A stretch of 64,000 bases of DNA, taken from Dromiciops gliroides. Taxonomy: Eukaryota > Chordata > Mammalia > Microbiotheria > Microbiotheriidae. Of the stretch, positions 56,287 to 64,000 are shown in pieces. Both the position numbers and the translations under genes were made by a program. The stretch spans positions 458,608,330 through 458,672,329 of the forward strand of contig NC_057861.1 of NCBI RefSeq assembly GCF_019393635.1, read 5' to 3'. Below the pieces are notes generated by a model, which made no database searches, had not been told where the DNA came from, and saw nothing but the letters and a program-made list of their open reading frames with translations. Within the stretch, counting starts at the first letter, position 1; each line of letters begins with the position of its first letter.

Positions 56287-56530
56287 AAGAGAGGCTGGAG
56301 TCAGGTTTAAAGGGGTTTAAATGCTAAACTGAAGGATTTGTCTTTTCTTTTTATCTTAGAGCCACAGAGGATCTTGTTCCTAAGTAGGGAAATGGCAGCC
56401 TCAGTCTTATACTTTGGGAACAAGAATTTGACAATTGTATGGAGTGGGAATTATACACAGAGGTGCTGGAGGCAGGGAAACCAATTGGGAGGTTACAGCA
56501 ACAGTCGAGTGTGATGTTAAAAATCTAAAT

Positions 56531-56990
56531 TGTGGTTGCCTTAAATTAGAAGATTTAGCACCCGTCCTTGGGCATTAAACATTTATTAAAGCATACAGAT
56601 ATTCCCATGGAGTTCAGAAAGTTAAGAAAAAAGCCTATTTAGCCTAGAGTTCCAACCTGGGCTGGTTCTTCCTCAAGTCCTCTGCCACAAGCCTGCTTCA
56701 ATCACGAACTCTCCAGCAAACTGATTGTGGAAGCTTTTTATAGGTCTAGAACAGAGGCGGTCCTTACACACTGCTTCAAGCTGATTGGTTGGTGTCATCC
56801 AAATCCATTGGTTCTGAAGGTGTTCTCAAATTGTGATTACAATCCAGTTAACTCGAAGTAGGCTAATCAGCAGTTAATCACTCTCACTTGATTTAATTAG
56901 TCTAGATTAATCTCCAGGTGGGTCTTTGAGTATCTGCTAAATCTCATTATTTCATCACATGAGGAAATATCTAATGAGGATCTGAAATTA
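56531..56990 (-). mobile_element. Solo LTR, antisense, nested in L2
   Basis: On the minus strand the promoter order is textbook: AACCAATCAG (CCAAT box, about 56790-56799), CTATAAAAAGC (about 56735-56745) and AATAAA (about 56583-56588), with an R/U5 up to the TG at 56531. It separates two halves of one L2. ATCTAAAT before and ATCTGAAAT after may be a decayed duplication. No internal retroviral sequence. Confidence 0.72.
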
Positions 56991-57679
56991 AGTGGTGGCG
57001 GTGTGCATGGAGAAAAGGGAAACAAGAAGGAAATATGTTGTAGAGGTAAAATTCAACAGGACCTAGCAACTGGTTGAAAATGGAGGAAAGGGAAAAGTCA
57101 AGGATGCCTGAGATTTCTAAACTGGATAACTAGCAGGCTGGTGGTGTGCCAAACAGAAAGAGAGAAATTAGAGAGATAGCTAGGTTTGACTTCTATTTGG
57201 GGCATATTGAGTTTAAGGCATCAATGGGATATACGGGTGGACATGTCCAGCAGGGAGCTGGTAATGTAGGGCTATAACTCAAGAGAAAGATAAGGCCTGA
57301 GTGTGTGGCTTGGGGAGTGATCTGCAGAGAGGTGATAACTGAACCCACAGGAACCGATGAGATCACCAAATCAGAGTATGAATCCGGAAAAGAGAGCCCA
57401 GGGGCACCCCCAAGCAAAGAGGGTGGAATATGGATGATGGTCTACGCATAATATAGACTGGGGAGAGATCAGACAGTTAGGAGAATCAAAAGAGGGAAAT
57501 TTCTTGAAAAGCCAGAGGAAAAAAGCATCCAGGATCTACACTAAACAGTCTCTGGTTTTTTCCTGCTCCAAATCTTGTGAACATGTGATCCTATGGAATC
57601 TGTGATTGGATATTCACTCATTCTCACTCATTAAAAATGAAATGAATTATTTTTATCAATTTCATCTTTCTTTTATGCA

Positions 57680-57870
57680 TTACTTACTTTCTGTAGGCCT
57701 CCCTAATCTTAGTGCCTTCCCTCTGAGACTCTCTACATTTTATCCTGTCTATATCTTGTTTGTATGTAGTTATTTGTATCATGTCTCCCCTATTAGAATG
57801 TGAGCTTCTTGAGGGCAGAGACTCTCACCTTTCTTTATATACCCAGTGCTTAATAAAGGTTACTTTACTG
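57680..57870 (+). mobile_element. L2 3' end, sense
   Basis: CCTAATCTTAGTGCCTTCCCTCTGAGAC, TTAGAATGTGAGCTTCTTGAGGGCAGAGAC, ACCCAGTGCTTAATAAAGG. Confidence 0.85.
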
Positions 57871-58899
57871 ACTTTTTTAACTTAGTAAAAAAGCTTTGTT
57901 GTAAAATAAAGTCTGTTGCTTTTTTGAGTCCTAAGTCAAGCTTTTCTTGTTCTTCTGGCAGTTTCCATCAGCTAATTTGTAAATGGACAAGTGTCTGTAT
58001 ATGGACATTTGACATGATTTCATTTCCATTTGCTTAGCAAGCCCTTTTTATGTAGATAGTGCCAAAGTAAACTCCAGTCCAGTCCTCATCAAATTATCAT
58101 GAATTCCAAATGAATGGGGTTCTAATCAATGCAATGTTACTCTACTGTATGATATAGAAAACTCAAGTCAAACAATAGTGCTGATCCAAACCCCAAATTT
58201 ATGCTAAAAGTGGCATATTCCCCAAATATTGAATACTAGTTCAATTCCATCACACAGGAACTTACAAATTATATCCTATGGGCCAAGCACAATTCGAGAG
58301 ACATTAAATACACACACACACACACACACACACTTTCTTTTCAAAGTTCTTTTTTCTCTCACTTTCTCTGAAATGGAGTTATTCCTACTAAGAACTATAG
58401 ACCTTTTCTTGTCAGTGATTTCCCATTCCAATTCAGATTCAACAAATAGATAAAGTGCTATGCTGGGCAAAGGGAGAGATACTGTGTTTAGATAAGAGTG
58501 GTCCTGTTCCTTATCAACATTATAGTCTTGGAGATTTCCAGGCTATCTCTATAGCTCACATTATAACTTCATTCAGATTTCTACTTGCACAGATATGCAG
58601 TCTTCCCCAGAATCATCCTATCTCAGCATTGACATCAGCAATTGGGGGAGATGGAGAAAAGAAGTTAGAGGTTGGAGAGATGGCCTTAATTACCAATAAA
58701 TCTATATATTTATTATAAATGCCATTTGGTCTGGGTTGGAATCAAGGGGAAGTTGCAACTGTTACACAGAATTTCTTGGTAATATCTTACAGTAAAAGCA
58801 TTTAAGAAACCAATCTCATTTCTAGACAGTACTGTCATAATGAAAATATTATTTAATTTAATTCAATAAATTTTACTAAGTTCTTTCTAAAATATTTCC
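57871..58899. other. FAM81B intron, unassigned; (CA)12 inside
   Basis: Single-copy looking sequence with (CA)12 at 58309-58333. Confidence 0.35.
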
Positions 58900-59020
58900 A
58901 GATTTTTAAAGCATTTATTATGTGAAAGGCAGTGGGGGTACAAAGAATGGCTTTCTGCATCTTTGGAGGGCTTTTCTCCTGTCAAGGAACCTGCAGTTTT
59001 GTAGAAGAAGGATAAAAATA
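58900..59020 (-). mobile_element. L2 3' fragment, antisense
   Basis: AAAGCATTTATTATGTGAAAGGCAGTGGGGGTACAAAG. Confidence 0.62.
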
Positions 59021-59069
59021 ACAATAGTTCAAATTATTGTGTGATTTGGCACATGCAAGAAGACACATA

Positions 59070-59720
59070 ATCACAGAATTTCAGGATTAGAAGGAACCTC
59101 AGCAGTCATTAGTCCAACTATGAACTCCATCTCTAACATACCCAACAAGTTGTTATCTAACCTCTGCTTGCATATTTGCAGTGATGGAGAAGTCACCACC
59201 ACCACCAACAGCTTTCCCATTCATTCCATTCTGCTTTTGGAAAACTCTACTTAAATTTAAGTTTTTCCTGACATCAGGATTAAATCTACCTCTTGTGGCT
59301 TACACCCACTGCTCCTGGTTCTGCCTCCTAGGACCAAACAGAACAAATCTACTCCCTCTTCCACATAACAGCCATTCAAATATTTGGATATGGCCACCAT
59401 ATTCCCCCCTCAACCTCCTCCTCCCCACCCCCACTCCAGTTTTCTCTTCTCCAAGCTAAACATCCCAATTTTTTCAAGCTATCATCAAAGTTCATGAACT
59501 CAAGGCCCTTCACCAATCTAATTGTCCTCCTCTGGACAACTCTCCAGCTTATCAATAGCCTTCCTAAACTGTTTTACCCAGAAAGGAACACCCTTCTAGA
59601 TGGGATATGACCAGGGCAGAACAGTATCCACCTACTTCTTCCTGGAAGCTATGCCTCTCTAAACGCAACCCCTAATTGCGTTATCTCTTTTTACTGCCAT
59701 ATCATGTTGCTGACTCGGTT
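59070..59720 (-). mobile_element. CR1/L3 LINE 3' region, antisense, long
   Basis: CACAGAATTTCAGGATTAGAAGGAACCTCAGCAG, TCCATTCTGCTTTTGGAAAAC, GCTCCTGGTTCTGCCTCC, TTTTCTCTTCTCCAAGCTAAACATCCC, AATTGTCCTCCTCTGGACAACTCTCCAGC. The 92-aa plus-strand frame 59181-59459 is a shadow of it. Confidence 0.85.
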
Positions 59721-59724
59721 TGCT

Positions 59725-59800
59725 GTTATCTAGTTAGTCAGTCAATAAACAGTTAGTTATTAATTGCCTACTCTTCACCAAGTGCTGTGCTAAGCTAATC
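59725..59800 (-). mobile_element. L2 3' tip, antisense
   Basis: GTCAATAAACAGTTAGTTATTAATTGCCTACTC, CCAAGTGCTGTGCTAAGC. Confidence 0.7.
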
Positions 59801-60545
<745 letters not shown>

Positions 60546-60609
60546 GTGTGTATTATATAAATTTATATATATTATATCACCTCTGTAATACAATTGGTAA
60601 TTAAATCTA

Positions 60610-60720
60610 CTACCTAACATAGTAGGGACTGTCTTTTAATCTTTCCATTTATATTTGTATTTACAGTGCAGTGCTTGGCACCTAGGAAGTACTCATTGCC
60701 TTGACTTGACTTCTACTTTC
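60610..60720 (+). mobile_element. L2 3' end, sense
   Basis: GTAGGGACTGTCTTTTAATC, TTTACAGTGCAGTGCTTGGCACCTAGGAAGTAC. Confidence 0.65.
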
Positions 60721-61044
60721 AATCCATACTATCATTATTGTATAAGGTTGATGAGTCCAGGTGGAAAGAATCCAGGAAAGATTGTCAGGGCAGGGCTTAA
60801 TTTTGGATACTTTTGCTCAGATGATCTCAGGATGGACGACCAAGGCCAAAGCAGAGACTGCTTCAGATTTAAAAGGTTCCATTTCTAAAGCTCAGGGAAA
60901 TCCTTCTGGAAGATGGCACATTGAGCAGAGTTATTCATTTGGGAAAGGAAAAAAAAAACATGGGGGGAGGAGGGAGGTAGGAAATAGAAACCACATGAAG
61001 AGTAAGTGGAGGTAACCTATCCCAAAAGATCTTTTGCTAATCGA
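60721..61044. other. FAM81B intron, unassigned
   Basis: Frames at 60655-61015 do not match the expected next FAM81B exon and lack a good donor. Confidence 0.35.
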
Positions 61045-62560
61045 TCAGTCAATAAACATTTCTTAAGCTCTTTGCTCCAGGCACTGTGCTAAACTCTGGA
61101 AATACAAAGAAAACACAATCCATATTTTCAAGGAGCTCATATTCTAATAGTAGTTATGTGCATTTCTAATAGTAGCTCCCAACTGAACCCAGCAAGCATT
61201 TATAAGTATTTATTAACTGCCTACCACATGTAAAACTCTTCTATGTATGGGAAATACAAAAACTACCCCTTCAAGAAGCTTATATTTACTGGAGGATGCA
61301 TCATTCGAACAGATAAATCAATACCATATCATTTAATGAGGGAATAGAGCAGTAAGCAAAATGGAGAATTAGAAAAAACTTGTATTGGAAGGAACACATA
61401 AGTTGAATATTTTTGAATGAAGGATTCTACATTCCAGGCAAGGTGGTTGGCCTTTACAAAGACATGAAAGCAGTAGATGGAACGTTCTGTTTGTGGAGCA
61501 ACAAAAGTTCAATTGTCTGGAAGCAGTATACAAAGGAAGGAATATGAAATGAGGCAAAAGAGAGACAGGAGCCATTCTGTGAAGGTTTTTAAGTTCAAAG
61601 CTGAGTTTATATTTTATCCTAGAGAAAATATGGGGCCATTAAAGATTCTCGAATAGGGGAATGACATGATCAAGGAGCAGGGGAACAACATGGTCTGTCT
61701 TGTGTTTTAGGAAGATTATTTCATAAAGTATTATTTGAAGAGAATAGAGGCATCAAAGCCAGGGGTCAAATTAAGAAGTTATTGCAATAGTCCAGAGTAG
61801 AGGTGATAGAGCATGAAGGTGGTAGATGAGTGAGTAGAAAGAAGGTTAAGGAGGGGAGAGATATCACAGAAGCATATTTGATAAGACTTAGAAATTAATG
61901 GGATATAGCAGATAAGGGAAATGGAAAACTTTAAGAAGACAATGAGATTGTGAACATAGGCATATGAAAGGATATTCCTCAAAAGAAATAGTGAAGTTTT
62001 TATTATGGGTAGGTTTGGGTAGAAAAGTTGAGAAAGCCAATGAGTTCCATCTTAGACTTATTGATTTTGATGTCATCCAGTTTGAGATATCTAATAGATT
62101 ATCGGTGAGGGGCTAGATCTCAAAAGAGACAAGAGAGCTTGGTAAATGAATCTGGGGTTGTCTGCCTAGAAGTGATGGTTGAGCTATGGGAACTTGTGAT
62201 AGGATCAAGAATGTATCAGAGCGGGGCAGCTAGGTGGTGCAGTGCATAAAGCACCGCCTTAGATTCAGGAGGACCTGAGTTTAAATCCAGCCTCAGATAC
62301 TTGACACTTACTAGCTGTGTGACCTTGGGCATTTCACTTAACCCTCATTGCCCCACAAGAAATAGAAATAATAAAAAGAATTTAAAAAGAATGTATCAGA
62401 GTAAAAAAGAAAAGGGACCAGGAAAGAAACTTGGGAAAGACTCTCTTGACCAGGAGGTGAGATATAATTGATAACCCAACAGAGGAGACTAAGAAATATC
62501 CAGATAAGTAAATAAACCAGAACAGTATCATGAAAGAGAAGGAGAAAAGTGAGGTGGTCC
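61045..62560 (-). mobile_element. L2-like LINE, antisense, with nested SINE
   Basis: TCAATAAACATTTCTTAAGC, CAGGCACTGTGCTAAACTC, GGGGAATGACATGATCAAGG, TTATTGCAATAGTCCAGAGTAGAGGTGATAG and GTTTGAGATATCTAATAGA follow L2 antisense order; more diverged than the copy at 55.7 kb. Confidence 0.75.
62207..62401 (+). mobile_element. Marsupial tRNA-derived SINE nested in L2, 15-bp TSD
   Basis: Perfect TSD AAGAATGTATCAGAG at 62207-62221 and 62387-62401. Confidence 0.96.
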
Positions 62561-63036
62561 CTACTCCCCCAATGATCTCCTGGTCACTCAGAGGTCACCA
62601 ATAATCACTAAAGAGCAGACCTCACTCAATTGGTACAGGACCCCCTTTAGGGTTCTCCTTTAGTCTATTGCTTCTTAGGTCCTTCTGTCCTGGTTCCCTT
62701 CCCAGTCTGAGTTAGACCTGAATAGTCAGAGTGACAGCAAGTTGAGTACCACTGAGACACTTAACTAGTAAGAGTCTAGAGCTATTAAGTGTCTGGAGTG
62801 TTGTTACTGGAATGTGGGTAAATCCCACCTTTTCAACTTTCCTCCTCCCCTTGTGCACAGAGAGATTTTCAGATCGAGGGCAGCCCCACCTCCCTTTCTT
62901 CTACCTGTCCCCCTGCTCTGCTTTCAGGCTCATAATGGAACAGAAGGGGAAAGTGGACTGGATTGGTTTTGGAAATTGAAAAATTCTTTTAATGACCCCA
63001 AGCTTCTCCTTGAAACAAAGGCCCATTTAAAAAATG
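62561..63036. other. Unassigned sequence
   Basis: The frame 62814-63059 follows a pyrimidine-rich CAG but does not match FAM81B. No repeat recognised with confidence. Confidence 0.3.
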
Positions 63037-63210
63037 GGGCGGGGGGGGGGGGCAGCTAGGTGGGCAGCTAGGTGGCGCAGTGGATAAAGTACCAGCCCTG
63101 GATTCGGGAGGACCTGAGTTCAAATCCAGCCTCAGACACTTGACACTTACTAGCTGTGGGACCCTGGGCAAGTCACTTAACCCCCATTGCCCCACAAAAA
63201 AAAATCAAAA
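63037..63210 (+). mobile_element. Marsupial tRNA-derived SINE with duplicated 5' tip
   Basis: The 5' word GCAGCTAGGTGG occurs twice in a row (63052-63075) behind a G run; the body is otherwise near consensus and ends in A9. Confidence 0.93.
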
Positions 63211-63659
63211 ATTTAAAACAAAAATGACCAAAAAATATTGTTTTAAACCAGCAACAATATTCCAGTGATGTTGTATAGCTTTGAGTCATGGAATATTGTC
63301 ATCTCTGGAAAAGGGTCATTGAAGATTACCCAAAAATGGGCACATGGTGTGCAAGAGCAGGCTGGGGCACATGACAATCAAGGAATTATGCAGAAATAGA
63401 ATAAGGGACATTGTCAGAGAAATGTCTAACTGGAGCACCACAATCTCTGATGAATTAATTCTACAAATTCTTAAGCACCTAAATGTGCAAAGCACCAGAC
63501 TGGGCATTAAAGAAACATTTCCCACCCTCCGTGAAGTAAGCTCCATTCCACATCCAAAGCTAACAATCACCCTAAAAGGGCAATGGAAAAACACATGGAG
63601 GCTGTAGTGTCTTTCTGATCATTGCATATATGCAAAAACAAGCTTTTCACATGAAAGGG
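63211..63659. other. Unassigned; 87-aa frame
   Basis: The frame 63344-63607 (+) and its antisense 63316-63594 carry no known motif; KELCRNRIRDIVREMSN looks protein-like but is not recognised. Confidence 0.25.
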
Positions 63660-63880
63660 TAAGGAAAAGAACAAGCATTTCTTTATTGCCTAAAATGTGC
63701 CAGGCACTGTGCTAAGCACTTTACAAACATTGTCTCATTTGATCCTTGCAACAACCCTATGAAGTAGGTGTTTTTGTGATTCCTACATTACAATTGAGGA
63801 AACTGAGATGGACACAATGTAAGTGACTTGCCTAGAGTCACACAGTGAGTAAATGTCTGAAATTCCTCACTAAATGAATA
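63660..63880 (-). mobile_element. MIR/THER1-type SINE, antisense, nearly complete
   Basis: GTGCCAGGCACTGTGCTAAGCACTTTACAAAC, TCTCATTTGATCCTTGCAACAACCC, AATTGAGGAAACTGAGATGG, AAGTGACTTGCCTAGAGTCACACAG. Confidence 0.88.
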
Positions 63881-64000
63881 AAGCAAGCTAGAGAAAGGTT
63901 GGGTCTAGAGAGGATCTTTGAGAGAGCATGGACAGGAATTAAACAGGATAAGAAGGCATGAATGAATTGAGATCTGTCCCTATGGAAATACGTATTAATA

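Larger units (their letters stand above)
55745..57540 (-). mobile_element. L2 LINE, antisense, split by a SINE and an LTR
   Basis: CATTTATTGAGCACCTACCATGTGTCAGGC, GAGCAAGAGCATTCCAGGCAC, GGTTTAAAGGGGTTTAAATGC, CAGGCAGGGAAACCAATTGGGAGG-like, then after the LTR GTGGTGGCGGTGTGC, GGGGCATATTGAGTTTAAGGCATC and ATGAGATCACCAAATCAGAG, all in L2 antisense order. Confidence 0.88.

Noticed and set aside
60761..61015. A further FAM81B exon
   Set aside because: The frame does not match the expected next FAM81B segment (the region with GDLRGRVARCD) and has no convincing splice borders.
62814..63059. Exon following the pyrimidine-rich stretch and CAG near 62928
   Set aside because: The translation matches no family I know, it runs into a SINE, and no donor is placed sensibly.

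Overview
This is a nuclear DNA window from a marsupial. The evidence is some 27 copies or fragments of a marsupial tRNA-derived SINE (WSINE1/SINE1_Mdo type), together with a marsupial-type L1, old L2, CR1/L3 and MIR/THER1 fragments, an RTE-derived MAR1-type SINE and several solo LTRs. The SINEs carry intact-looking A and B boxes, a 3' end reading CACTTAACCCC, and mostly perfect target-site duplications (TSDs). Their abundance and freshness would suit an Australian marsupial such as a dasyurid, but the sequence alone does not settle the species.

Only one protein-coding gene is recognised: FAM81B, + strand, represented by two consecutive coding exons (40391-40455 and 52951-53194) joined across a 12.5-kb intron. 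Reading frame, splice phase and protein similarity all agree. The first of these exons opens with GTAAGA straight after its 3' splice site, which is the layout of a vertebrate recursive splice site. The 5' exon(s) are not securely placed; a phase-compatible candidate lies at 31403-31423. The remaining 3' exons are not seen and presumably lie beyond 64000.

Layout. 1-5.3 kb: SINEs, a degenerate L2 reverse-transcriptase segment, a hAT-like MITE and a 5'-truncated L1 with a 17-bp TSD. 5.3-11.5 kb: microsatellites, coding-like minus-strand remnants and old SINEs. 11.5-19 kb: two diverged copies of one LTR family, CR1, antisense L1. 19-25 kb: CR1/L3, L2, an L1 3' end and a 240-bp purine mirror repeat. 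25-31 kb: LTRs, one nested in antisense L2. 31-40 kb: largely non-repetitive blocks plus a SINE cluster at 36-37 kb. 40-53 kb: the FAM81B intron, with several nested insertions and a 7SL RNA retropseudogene. 53-64 kb: later FAM81B intron, dominated by antisense L2, another solo LTR, CR1/L3 and a long TA/TG tract.

Almost all short open reading frames here are shadows of repeats, and no multi-gene system was found. The points most worth following are the recursive-splice layout of the FAM81B exon, the 7SL copy, the rearranged SINE at 55.3 kb and the unexplained coding-like sequence at 5.7-6.8 kb.
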